The notes: generated by a model from the letters alone, not told the origin. Shown: positions 16,955 to 26,458, numbered from the stretch's first letter. The stretch: 64,000 nt of DNA from Streptococcus equinus ATCC 9812 (GCF_000187265.1 NZ_GL698434.1:62001-126000); one strand, 5' to 3'. Numbers and translations are program-made.

Positions 16955-19261
16955 CTAGTTTGTCTGTTGACTAAACCAATTTGAGAAACTATCCCAAGCA
17001 TCTTTAACAGCTTGTCCAATCTTTTCACCAGCATCTTGAGCTGAATCTTGAACTTTATCAAGAATATTATCAGAACTTGATGATTGGCTTGTACTTGCTT
17101 GACCATCTGCACTGTAGACAAGGTCATAACCGTTTTGACTATAAGCATTTTCAACAGTAAATTCTGTTCCTGCAGTGTATGGCAGAATGCTGCTTGCGAC
17201 GGCACTAAAAATTGTCGAAGCTGTCCCTGAACTTGCATCAGTCAGATAGTGGTTTTCATCTGTCGAATCATAACCAATCCACTGTGCAATAACAACATCT
17301 GGTGTGTAGCCGATAACCCATTGGTCACTCGTCAAATCTTCATTAAAGCTTGCTTCAACAGTACCTGTCTTACCAGCAATTGTATAGCCATAAGCATTGG
17401 CATTAACCGCTGAACCATTTGAGAAGGTTCCAAGCATCATGCTTGTCATCTTATCTGAAACTGATTTGCTGAGCACGCGCTTAGTAGCCGGCTTAAATTC
17501 TGCAACAACATCACCGCTAGCATTTTCAATTTTTGAAATCAAATGTCCTTTCGGCATGACGCCATCATTTGCAAAAGTTGCATAAGCTTGCGCCATTTCA
17601 AGCGGGTTAGTAGTCACACCACCACCAAGAGCAATTCCCAATTCTTCCTTAACATTTTTCATATCAAGTCCAAATTTCTTAGCATAGCTAATACCTTTGC
17701 TAACTCCAATTTTATTTAACAAATAAACAGCTGGAATGTTATACGAATTAGCAAGGGCTTGGTACATTGGGAGATCCGCTGTCTCAATTCCTGCATAGTT
17801 CGTTGGGCTGTAGCCGTCATAATCTTGGACAGTATTGGGCAATTCTTTGGTAATAGCGTAGCCTGACGCAACCGCTGGAGAATACACAACAAGTGGCTTA
17901 ATCGTTGAACCTGGGCTACGCGAAGCTTGTGTCGCATAGTTAAAGCTACGGAAAGTTGATGAACTTGGACTTACTCGCCCAACCAAACCACGTACCGCTC
18001 CTGTTGCAGGGTCCATAGCAACGCTTGCTCCTTGAGCTGTTTGACCGTCATAGTCAGACACTGGGAAGTATGACGTATCATCAAAAACTGCCTGCATATT
18101 GGCTTGATAATTTTGGTCAAGCTCTGTGTAAATCTTGTAGCCGTTATTGACAATATCATTTTCTGATAGGCCATATTTTTCTTGAGCTTCTTGGATAACT
18201 GCATCGAAGTACGAACCATATTGGTAATCGTCAGAATTTCCAGTATAGGTATCATTCAATTCATCAGCGATATTCACTTGCTTAGCTTGGTCAGCTTCCG
18301 CTTGCGTAATCTTACCAGCATCAACCATAACACCTAGAACTGTGTTACGGCGGTTCGTCGCATTTTCCACAGAATAATAAGGATTATAAATCTCAGGACC
18401 TTTCAGCATACCAGCTAAGATGGCTGATTGTTCAATCGTTAAATTAGCTGCGCTTGTCCCAAAATATTTCTGACTAGCATCCTCAATTCCCCAAACCGAA
18501 TTTCCAAAATAAGCATTGTTCAAATACATGGTCAAAATATCATCTTTGCTGTATTTCTTCGTCAATTCGATAGCAAGGAAAAATTCTTTTGCCTTACGTG
18601 TGACCGTCTGTTCTTGGCTCAAATAAGCATTTTTAGCCAATTGTTGTGTGATGGTTGACCCACCACCAAAATGACCCATGGTAAATAGAGCTAAGAAGAA
18701 ACGTGAATAATTAATCCCACCATTTTTATAAAAAGAACGGTCTTCAGTTGCGATAACTGCATTTTTCATGTTATCACTGATAGCATCGAGCTCAACGTAA
18801 GTTCCTTTTTGCCCTGAAAGAGAACCAACTTGATTATTATCTTTGTCATAAATCACAGTTGTTGCCTTCAAAGCGTCTTGCAAATCAGAAACATTGGTTG
18901 ACTTAGCAATCACAAACAAATAAGAGCCGATAGCTAAAACCACGATACCAACAAGGATAAGCAAGATTTTGCCAATACGATAGCGACGCCAAAACCGTCT
19001 AATCGGATTTTTAGGTGATGGTATAAAGCGTGAAATTTTTTGCAACCAAGCCGGCTGTTTTTTAGCTTTTTCGTGATAACTTTTACTTCGTTGATAAGTC
19101 GGAGTTTCTTGCTCCGTTTCCTCTTCAATATCAGTCAAATCATCAGCCAAATAATCATCGTTGTCATTTTCTTGGCTGGTGTGATTTTTGAAAGGTAGTT
19201 CTTCTTTTGCTGTTTTCAAAAAAGAAAGAACCTTTTCTTTAATCAATTTAAATTTTGTCAT
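16955..19261 (-). CDS. pbp2a: Penicillin-binding protein 2A (class A bifunctional PBP)
   Basis: The product has about 768 residues. A charged cytoplasmic tail is followed by one membrane anchor (ILLILVGIVVLAIGSYLFVIA, about residues 98-118). A GT51 glycosyltransferase domain comes next (ATEDRSFYKNGGINYSRF; GGSTITQQLAKNAYLS). The C-terminal transpeptidase domain has SRSPGSTIKP (SxxK), SYN as ANSYNIPAVYL, and GKTGTVE (KTG). It polymerises and cross-links peptidoglycan at the membrane surface. I chose the ATG at 19261. A GTG at 19267 is also in frame, but both follow a -10 box so closely that the mRNA may have no leader. Confidence 0.93.
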   Translation of the reverse strand: MTKFKLIKEKVLSFLKTAKEELPFKNHTSQENDNDDYLADDLTDIEEETEQETPTYQRSKSYHEKAKKQPAWLQKISRFIPSPKNPIRRFWRRYRIGKILLILVGIVVLAIGSYLFVIAKSTNVSDLQDALKATTVIYDKDNNQVGSLSGQKGTYVELDAISDNMKNAVIATEDRSFYKNGGINYSRFFLALFTMGHFGGGSTITQQLAKNAYLSQEQTVTRKAKEFFLAIELTKKYSKDDILTMYLNNAYFGNSVWGIEDASQKYFGTSAANLTIEQSAILAGMLKGPEIYNPYYSVENATNRRNTVLGVMVDAGKITQAEADQAKQVNIADELNDTYTGNSDDYQYGSYFDAVIQEAQEKYGLSENDIVNNGYKIYTELDQNYQANMQAVFDDTSYFPVSDYDGQTAQGASVAMDPATGAVRGLVGRVSPSSSTFRSFNYATQASRSPGSTIKPLVVYSPAVASGYAITKELPNTVQDYDGYSPTNYAGIETADLPMYQALANSYNIPAVYLLNKIGVSKGISYAKKFGLDMKNVKEELGIALGGGVTTNPLEMAQAYATFANDGVMPKGHLISKIENASGDVVAEFKPATKRVLSKSVSDKMTSMMLGTFSNGSAVNANAYGYTIAGKTGTVEASFNEDLTSDQWVIGYTPDVVIAQWIGYDSTDENHYLTDASSGTASTIFSAVASSILPYTAGTEFTVENAYSQNGYDLVYSADGQASTSQSSSSDNILDKVQDSAQDAGEKIGQAVKDAWDSFSNWFSQQTN

Positions 19262-19267
19262 AACCAC

Positions 19268-19296
19268 ATTATAGCAGTTCTTTTAAAAATCGTCAG
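19268..19296 (-). promoter_or_regulatory. pbp2a promoter abutting the start codon
   Basis: CTGACG (19291-19296) and TGCTATAAT (extended -10; hexamer 19268-19273) are spaced by 17 bp. The expected transcription start, seven bases past the -10, is the A of the ATG at 19261. Confidence 0.7.
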
Positions 19297-19417
19297 ATGT
19301 AAAAGGATTACATCTTGATTACAACGTTTTCAAGTCATTTGTGGTAAAATAAAATTAATAAAACGCAATCAACTTATCTGTCCACAATACTCAAAAAAGT
19401 ATTAGAAAGGATTTATT

Positions 19418-19621
19418 ATGTCTAAAGGATTTGACGCATTCAAAAAAACATTGTCTCACGATAGTTTAAAAGCTGTTTACGATGAAACTAAAATCGAAGT
19501 TTCTGAAAGTGAAGCCGAAGGCACAGAAGCTTACTCAATGGCAGTTGCCGTACAAATGGCGGTAAACTTGCTAGAAAAATATGACGACTGGCTCCACGAA
19601 AAAAAAGACAACAAAAAATAA
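19418..19621 (+). CDS. small conserved acidic protein, 67 residues
   Basis: This 67-residue soluble protein (MSKGFDAFKKTLSHDSLKAV...) is helical and acidic in the middle (EVSESEAEGTEAY) with a Lys-rich end. I recognise it as a small protein often found in streptococci but cannot name a family or function. It has the ribosome binding site AGAAAGG, an extended -10 upstream (TGGTAAAAT about 19342-19350), and its own terminator. Confidence 0.7.
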   Translation: MSKGFDAFKKTLSHDSLKAVYDETKIEVSESEAEGTEAYSMAVAVQMAVNLLEKYDDWLHEKKDNKK

Positions 19622-19647
19622 GCGCATCTGACAAGATGCGTTTTTGC
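19622..19647 (+). terminator. intrinsic terminator after the 67-residue acidic protein gene
   Basis: CGCATCT-GACA-AGATGCG followed by TTTTT. Confidence 0.88.
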
Positions 19648-19656
19648 TTGCTTGCG

Positions 19657-19671
19657 TGTTATAATAGTGCC
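19657..19671 (+). promoter_or_regulatory. extended -10 promoter abutting the pseudouridine synthase start
   Basis: TGTTATAAT with hexamer 19660-19665 lies six bases before the ATG at 19672. The expected start of transcription is the A of that ATG. No convincing -35 or Shine-Dalgarno sequence is present. Confidence 0.55.
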
Positions 19672-20532
19672 ATGACTTTATCATTTACGATTAAAAATCC
19701 ATACCCTGACTGCACAGTCAAAGAACTTCTAGAAGAACACTTACTGATTCCACGAAAAATTCGTCATTTTCTACGTACCAAAAAGCACCTACTCATCAAT
19801 GGTGAAATGATTAATTGGCAAAGCCTCGTCAAAACTGGTGACACCATTCAATTAATCTTCGATGACGATGATTATCCACAGAAAGAGATTCCTTTTGGGC
19901 AGGCTGAGCTTGTCGATTGCCTCTACGAAGATGAACATCTCATCATCGTAAACAAGCCAGAAGGCATGAAAACTCACGGCAATGAACCAAATGAAATTGC
20001 CCTACTCAACCATGTCTCTGCTTACGTTGGTAAAACTTGCTACGTCATTCACCGCTTAGATATGGAAACTAGCGGAGCTGTCATGTTCGCTAAGAACCCT
20101 TTTGTGCTACCAATCCTCAACCGACTCCTTGAAAATAAAGACATTTCTCGTGAATACTGGGCTTTAGCACAAGGAAAATTCGAGCCAAAACATCAAGTCT
20201 TTCAAGATAAAATCGGACGTGACCGTCACGACCGCAGAAAACGTGTCGTCGACCGCAAAAACGGACAAACCGCCCTGACAATTGTTGACCGGCTTAAAAC
20301 CTTCAAAAAAGGGACACTGGTCAAATGCCGTTTAAAAACTGGGCGTACCCACCAAATCCGCGTGCATTTATCAGCACACAATCACGCCATTATCGGAGAC
20401 CCTCTTTATAGCAAAATTCCTGCTAAACGCCTTATGCTCCACGCGCACAAACTCAGTTTCACACATCCATTTACCCTTGAAAAAATCAGTGTCGAAGCGA
20501 TCTCAAAAACATTTGAAGCAGGATTACATTAA
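19672..20532 (+). CDS. RluA/RluD-family RNA pseudouridine synthase
   Basis: This family isomerises specific uridines in rRNA or tRNA. The 286-residue protein has an N-terminal S4-like segment (IPRKIRHFLRTKKHLLINGEMINWQSLVKTGD) and the catalytic motif HRLDMETSGAVMFAK (HRLD, catalytic Asp, about residue 130). GRTHQIRVHLSAHNHAIIGDPLY follows in the C-terminal part. The target base cannot be told from the sequence. I chose the ATG at 19672 (MTLSFTIKNPYP); an upstream ATG at 19636 would start inside the preceding terminator. It is divergent from pbp2a, as in other streptococci. Confidence 0.9.
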   Translation: MTLSFTIKNPYPDCTVKELLEEHLLIPRKIRHFLRTKKHLLINGEMINWQSLVKTGDTIQLIFDDDDYPQKEIPFGQAELVDCLYEDEHLIIVNKPEGMKTHGNEPNEIALLNHVSAYVGKTCYVIHRLDMETSGAVMFAKNPFVLPILNRLLENKDISREYWALAQGKFEPKHQVFQDKIGRDRHDRRKRVVDRKNGQTALTIVDRLKTFKKGTLVKCRLKTGRTHQIRVHLSAHNHAIIGDPLYSKIPAKRLMLHAHKLSFTHPFTLEKISVEAISKTFEAGLH

Positions 20533-20566
20533 GAGGTTGGTGACTTTTGTCCCAACCTCTTTTATT
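20533..20566 (+). terminator. intrinsic terminator after the pseudouridine synthase gene
   Basis: GAGGTTGG and CCAACCTC arms followed by TTTT. Confidence 0.85.
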
Positions 20567-20651
20567 TATGCAATTATAATAAGCAAAACGCAATGGTTAA
20601 GTGGGTTCGAATGCGTTGATAAATCAACTTTTACACTTCTGCTTCCTTTTC

Positions 20652-22256
20652 TTATTTCTTACTTAAAGTACTTCCAAGCATTGGCTTGCTGTAATCAAAA
20701 TCATCATCTTTATTAGCTTGCCAAACAACTAATCTAAGCTTATCACCGTCGATTTTAATACCAAAAGTATACTTAACACCAACGCCACCAAGACTACTGA
20801 CAACAAAAGCACTCGTATCAGTATCATCTCCGTAAACATAGTGATAGATATTATTGCCTTTGTCTTCAACTCCAGTAACTTTAGTTTGTCTTTTATTATT
20901 TTTAGTTGATTGGGTGATTGTTCCGTCAGCATCGAAGGTAAATGATGTGTCACTCTTGTCATCAACTTTCCATGTTCCAAGCATAGCTTCTGGCAGAACT
21001 GAATCTACCTTGATTTGATTGTCTTCACCAGTTACTGTGATGCTTCTTTGCCCTGAATTTGCTACCAAGTAATTTGCGCCTGATTTTTTCAGCGTCAATT
21101 TTCCTTCTAGAGTTTGAATAACATCACCTGAGCTTTGTTTTTCAGTATCTGTTGATTTATCGTAATGAAAATCATAAGTCGCTGTAAAGCCAGCCACGTA
21201 AGATTCTTTACCAACCTGTGTGAGATTTGTCAAAACGATATTTGGGACGGTCAGACTTGTTGCCTTGCGGCTATCAGTCTGCATCTTAGCTGTGATACTT
21301 TCTTTCAAGCCTTTGTAAAACTCATTATTAGCACCATCTTCAAAGACCGTCGCTACTATTGATGAATCTTGTCCAGCATTCAAATACAAAATCATTTGGT
21401 CAAAAGCTGATACTAACACTTTACCAGCCGTTTCATTGTCCAACAATCCCTCAGCGTCCAAAGCAACAGTATCCCCATCAGAAATACTTGAGAGAGCTTG
21501 TTTTTGTGATTTCAAATCACCATCTGAGAATTTTTTCTTAACATAGGCTTTAGCAGAGTCAGTCAATGGGTAATCACTAACATCATATTCCCTATTTTCC
21601 AAGGTGCCCACGCGCGTATCATCAAAATAAAGCTCACCATCAGTTAAATTACTTGTCACTTTAAAAGATTTAAAGCTAACTGACAGATCAAGAAGATTAT
21701 TCTCACCGTCATACGCTTTGCTAAGTTCAACTGGCTTGCCATTATATTTCCCAAAAATACTTGCTGTGTAATCAGCAATTGGCAAACGCTCAAGCGTCAC
21801 GCTATAATCTTCTGAGTCGCTGACTGCGACTTTCTTTTCATTTAACAAAATATCAACCTTATTGACGTTTGTCTTAATTGTCAAATTCAAAGGTTTCAAA
21901 GCGATACGGTAGTTTGGAAAAATCAAAAACTTCTGCCCAACTTTTTTAACATATTGGTTATTTGAAGAACCTGCATCTTGCAAATCTTGGCTAAGCTGAT
22001 TTGCTTCTGCTTTTGAGAGTTTTTTAAACGTAGCATACTTAGCTTCATCAGTTGTGACTTTTTCGTTATTATCTGCCCAAACCACATAACCTTTGATATT
22101 ATCAAAAGTATCACCCGATTTTTGATAAGCTGCCACATACTCTTTAATCACTTGTTTTTTAGAGTAATGAAAACTTCCCCAAACCACAAAGATAAGCAAT
22201 AAAATTCCCACAATCAAACTAGGAAGCCAAATTTTCTTGTGTTTAAACTTAATCAT
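20652..22256 (-). CDS. TcaA/YvbJ-like membrane-anchored extracellular protein
   Basis: The 534-residue protein has a short basic cytoplasmic start, one membrane segment (IWLPSLIVGILLLIFVVWGSFHY, residues 9-31) and a large outside part. A VKEYVAAYQKSGD-like helix and a cystatin/NTF2-like repeat layout (NLTIKTNVNKVDILLNEKKV; DGELYFDDTRVGTL) resemble the TcaA/YvbJ family, which is tied to cell-wall stress and teicoplanin response in staphylococci. The N-terminal zinc ribbon of many family members is missing. A lipocalin-like C-terminal stretch (LGTWKVDDKSDTSFTFDADGT) closes it. The function here is unknown. It is convergent with the pseudouridine synthase gene. Confidence 0.6.
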   Translation of the reverse strand: MIKFKHKKIWLPSLIVGILLLIFVVWGSFHYSKKQVIKEYVAAYQKSGDTFDNIKGYVVWADNNEKVTTDEAKYATFKKLSKAEANQLSQDLQDAGSSNNQYVKKVGQKFLIFPNYRIALKPLNLTIKTNVNKVDILLNEKKVAVSDSEDYSVTLERLPIADYTASIFGKYNGKPVELSKAYDGENNLLDLSVSFKSFKVTSNLTDGELYFDDTRVGTLENREYDVSDYPLTDSAKAYVKKKFSDGDLKSQKQALSSISDGDTVALDAEGLLDNETAGKVLVSAFDQMILYLNAGQDSSIVATVFEDGANNEFYKGLKESITAKMQTDSRKATSLTVPNIVLTNLTQVGKESYVAGFTATYDFHYDKSTDTEKQSSGDVIQTLEGKLTLKKSGANYLVANSGQRSITVTGEDNQIKVDSVLPEAMLGTWKVDDKSDTSFTFDADGTITQSTKNNKRQTKVTGVEDKGNNIYHYVYGDDTDTSAFVVSSLGGVGVKYTFGIKIDGDKLRLVVWQANKDDDFDYSKPMLGSTLSKK

Positions 22257-22344
22257 TTTTCTCTCCCTATCCTAACAAAACTTGAGCTATCATCATACCA
22301 AAAAGTTTTTAAACTACTGTTACAAAAAAATCACACCTGTGACA

Positions 22345-22370
22345 TAAAAAGGCGGCTCAAAAAGCCACCC
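22345..22370 (-). terminator. intrinsic terminator after the 26-residue peptide gene
   Basis: GGTGGCT-TTTTG-AGCCGCC followed by TTTTTA on the minus strand, eight bases after the peptide stop. Confidence 0.75.
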
Positions 22371-22377
22371 TCGTCAT

Positions 22378-22458
22378 TCAAAAATCATCTTTGTTATCCA
22401 CAATAACAAGATAAATCGCACCTAAAACAGCACCTGCAACACCTAACCAAAACATCAT
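22378..22458 (-). CDS. 26-residue hydrophobic membrane peptide
   Basis: ATG at 22458 is preceded by GGGAGTAGGCTT as a ribosome binding site. The peptide runs MMFWLGVAGAVLGAIYLVIV and ends DNKDDF: one membrane-length helix followed by a short charged tail. It is closely followed by an intrinsic terminator, so a transcript of roughly 100-200 nt would be its own unit. Small peptides of this plan include type I toxins and membrane regulators, but I do not recognise the sequence. No antisense RNA is obvious by eye. Confidence 0.55.
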   Translation of the reverse strand: MMFWLGVAGAVLGAIYLVIVDNKDDF

Positions 22459-22589
22459 AAGCCTACTCCCTTCATACAGTAAGCATATCTAAAACTAAAC
22501 CAATATTTTCTAAACTTAGTATACTACAGACACCATTTTTTTACGATTATTTTACTTGTTAAAAATAGCTAAAAACTATCATAAATTAC

Positions 22590-22874
22590 TTAAGAAAACC
22601 AGCCGGTAACATTGAGCCATCCTTTGTAGCGATTGGCTCTTTTTTGCATAAATAACTGCAGGTCAACTAATTCTTGAGAAGGGTTAGAAACTAAGTATTT
22701 GTTAATAAATGATCCTAATCGCATAATCTCAATATCCAAATTAGCACCCTTTTGTATTTTGTCAGCAGCAAGAGAAATTAAGTCATAAAATTCCTTATCC
22801 TTTTGTACAGATTCGAGTTGCTGCACCTTAGTCAATAAGTCTAAAAATTCTTCGTCAACTTTTCGTGTCATCAT
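22590..22874 (-). CDS. putative bacteriocin immunity protein (enterocin A immunity-like)
   Basis: The 94-residue protein is almost wholly helical and charged, with a four-helix-bundle look (KVDEEFLDLLTKVQQLES, DKEFYDLISLAADKIQKG, ELVDLQLFMQKRANRYKG) and an aromatic end (WLNVTGWFS). This is the plan of the EntA_Immun family, cytoplasmic proteins that protect against class IIa bacteriocins. No bacteriocin structural gene was found nearby, so it would be an orphan immunity gene. I chose the second ATG cluster (22874), which has AGGTG eight bases upstream; a start at 22883 is possible. Confidence 0.6.
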   Translation of the reverse strand: MMTRKVDEEFLDLLTKVQQLESVQKDKEFYDLISLAADKIQKGANLDIEIMRLGSFINKYLVSNPSQELVDLQLFMQKRANRYKGWLNVTGWFS

Positions 22875-23012
22875 AGTCATCACCTACAAAATTTGAAAGA
22901 ATTTTTACGACACTTTTACTGGAATAAACTCGCAAACGCAAAGTCGTTTACGCACTTAGTTTAGCACAGATTATTATAATTATCTAAAATTATCATATAA
23001 GAAAATAAAATA

Positions 23013-23050
23013 AAAAAACGAGCTCTACCAAATCAAAGAATTCGTTTTTT
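23013..23050. repeat. inverted repeat 1 of a tandem set
   Basis: AAAAAACGA (23013-23021) pairs with TCGTTTTTT (23042-23050). It could be a bidirectional terminator. The gap 22875-23670 holds no gene I can support other than these repeats and short promoter-like sequences. Confidence 0.6.
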
Positions 23051-23062
23051 CTAAGTTTTTTA

Positions 23063-23107
23063 GTGTAGCTGTCAGTCTTTTCAGAAAGTTATACAGTCAA
23101 GCTACAC
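23063..23107. repeat. inverted repeat 2 of a tandem set
   Basis: GTGTAGCT (23063-23070) pairs with AGCTACAC (23100-23107). The stem extends inward with TGT/ACA after a small bulge. Confidence 0.6.
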
Positions 23108-23110
23108 CAA

Positions 23111-23142
23111 CATATTTTCAGCTGCCCCCGACCGAAAATATG
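23111..23142. repeat. inverted repeat 3 with C-rich loop
   Basis: CATATTTTC (23111-23119) and GAAAATATG (23134-23142) are perfect complements. The loop holds GCCCCCGACC on the plus strand, unusually C-rich for this AT-rich region. Confidence 0.65.
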
Positions 23143-23511
23143 ATGTTAAAAATAAGTCTATGAGAATGTTTATAAAATGATTTCAATGTGTGAACAATCA
23201 AAGAGCTTAAACACTCTCGATAAACCCCATCTCATGTCATATCTCTCGGAAATGTACTAATTTTGTCATTGAACGTATAATACTACTAATACTACAGAAG
23301 GTGTCGCTCAATCAAGAAAAAAAGATATGGCTTGTACATCTCAATCCTACAATCAAGATGCCATTATTAGCAAATGCTAATTCTCCTGGATAAGATCCAT
23401 CCCTTTGAAATGATACTTGTTTTTCATATGACTCCCAAAAATCAAAAGCCCCCAAACAATTGACCCTTTCATATGAAAAACGCTTGCCTAACAAAGTAAA
23501 GTATCACTCCA

Positions 23512-23534
23512 CGTAAGTATCTCAAATACTTACG
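23512..23534. repeat. perfect 9-bp inverted repeat next to a TATAAT box
   Basis: CGTAAGTAT (23512-23520), five bases, ATACTTACG (23526-23534). GGATATAATATACC follows at once, so it could be an operator over a promoter, although no gene start was found within 100 bp. Confidence 0.5.
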
Positions 23535-23578
23535 GATATAATATACCATGAAAAAAATCTATTATCCCAAATTCGCAA

Positions 23579-23609
23579 ATATGAAAATTTGTATTCTATA
23601 TTTTCATAT
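23579..23609. promoter_or_regulatory. 10-bp inverted repeat upstream of the SHP-like peptide gene (candidate Rgg-type binding site)
   Basis: ATATGAAAAT (23579-23588) and ATTTTCATAT (23600-23609) are exact complements with an 11-bp spacer. The centre is about 60 bp before the expected transcription start (-10 TAAAAT at 23643-23648), a position usual for activators. A second repeat, TTTTACC/GGTAAAA (23624-23630 and 23641-23647), overlaps the core promoter. Confidence 0.5.
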
Positions 23610-23670
23610 ATGATAATTTCCTGTTTTACCCCCTTTTTAAGGTAAAATAATAGCTAAGGAGGTCAGCAAT

Positions 23671-23733
23671 ATGGTAAAGAAATTAATTTTACCCTTAACA
23701 ATTCTTCTAACATTTAGAATTTGGCCTTTCTAA
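23671..23733 (+). CDS. SHP-like short hydrophobic peptide, putative Rgg pheromone precursor
   Basis: A strong ribosome binding site (AAGGAGG, nine bases before the ATG) precedes a 20-codon frame encoding MVKKLILPLTILLTFRIWPF. Short Lys-rich start plus hydrophobic body is the pattern of SHP pheromones, which are exported, trimmed to a C-terminal segment and re-imported to bind Rgg regulators. The gene points at, and lies 30 bp from, the 3' end of an Rgg-type gene, the convergent layout seen in some known shp-rgg pairs. The C-terminus with Trp differs from the acidic-led SHPs I know. A terminator follows. That it is a pheromone is inference. Confidence 0.55.
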   Translation: MVKKLILPLTILLTFRIWPF

Positions 23734-23758
23734 TCCAATTTTTGTTCTCTCTAAAGTT

Positions 23759-23786
23759 AAGACTAGGGAAATTCCCAGTCTTTTTT
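23759..23786 (+). terminator. bidirectional terminator between the SHP-like and rgg-type genes
   Basis: AAGACT(A)GGGA-AAT-TCCCAGTCTT followed by TTTTTT. The stem contains the last codons of the rgg-type reading frame, so peptide mRNA and rgg mRNA overlap in antisense here. Confidence 0.8.
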
Positions 23787-24657
23787 GTATAAATCAAGAA
23801 AAGTCTCTAAATGCGTTTCTAAAAGCTTTGCCATAGTAGAGTTTCCAAGCTTTTCGACCATTTCAATACAATCTCTCATCGGCATAACATCATCAGACTC
23901 GCCTTTCAGATAAGCTAAAGTATCTTTTAAAAAGGTCAAAAAAATCACGGTAAATATATCTTGATAATTAATCATGCTCTCAAGCTTATTTAAAAAATAC
24001 TTTGTGTAGTAAAGTTGCTTGCGCTCAATCAAAGTCAAAATGATATTGATAAAAGTAAGCTGCGCTGCTTTTTTATGCTGAGGAAGCACAAGGTAAAATT
24101 CGTCACGCTCAGCAAATGCTTTCCCCAAGAAAATCAAATCATCATTGGACAAAATTGACATGGTATTTCCAAAAAGATAAAGCTCATACTCTGTCCACTG
24201 GTCCACTGCTCAATACCATAAAGATAATGTGTCAAAAACTGCTTGTCATCTTCTTTAATCTCGTAACTCGAATCAAGAGAATAAATGGCACTGACAATAT
24301 CAATTCGAGTCAAGCGATTGTAGTGTCAAAATAATCACTAGCCTCAAAATGTTTGAGCATGTCTTTCAAACCAGCAATATCCCCAGCAATTTGCAAAGTT
24401 GCTAGCTGATTTCCGATTTTGTGATAAGAGCTTGCTCGGTAATGATTAAGAGCATAACCAAATTCTGAAAAGCTCATGTGAATGCCTGAAATAGCTGTTA
24501 ATAACTTATCTGCCGTCAGCATGCTTTTCCCATTTTCAAATTTTGATAATTGTGACACTGATAAACCATCATGCGCAACGTCTCTCAACTTCAAACCAAG
24601 CGCCACACGCAGGTCGCGGTATAATTCACCTAAACTCATCAATTCTTTTTCGTCCAC
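23763..24657 (-). pseudogene. Rgg/GadR/MutR-family regulator broken by two frameshifts
   Basis: The first part (24657-24310) gives the helix-turn-helix start ELMSLGELYRDLRVALGLKL...GLSVSQLSKFENGKSMLT, typical of Rgg-type regulators. The frame then breaks near 24318: the frame in use stops, and the homologous text (TRIDIVSAIYSLDSSYEIKEDD...) continues in another frame. It breaks again at 24193-24208, where the 8 bases GTCCACTG are duplicated in tandem. The last part (24206-23763) carries the helical C-terminal domain. Total span is about 298 codons, normal for Rgg. The gene is therefore inactive unless the breaks are sequencing errors; the 8-bp duplication makes that unlikely. Confidence 0.85.
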
Positions 24658-24730
24658 TACAGCACACCTCCTTTATCAAGATTTCTTTTCTTCATTATAT
24701 CAAATTTTTAACTAAGATATGCGGACATAC

Positions 24731-24758
24731 AAAAAGAGCACCTCAAATGAGGTGTTCT
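24731..24758 (-). terminator. intrinsic terminator after groEL
   Basis: ACACCTCA-TTTG-style hairpin (CACCTCAAATGAGGTG on the plus strand) with a T-run on the minus strand. Confidence 0.8.
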
Positions 24759-24779
24759 TCTATTTATTCGTTATTCAGA

Positions 24780-26429
<1,650 letters not shown>

Positions 26430-26458
26430 CTATTAATATACTATTTTATTAATCTATC

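Noticed and set aside
23312..23494. A 60-codon frame on the minus strand in the accessory gap
   Set aside because: It would start at TTG with no ribosome binding site, the protein matches nothing I know, and the stop-free length is within chance for this region.
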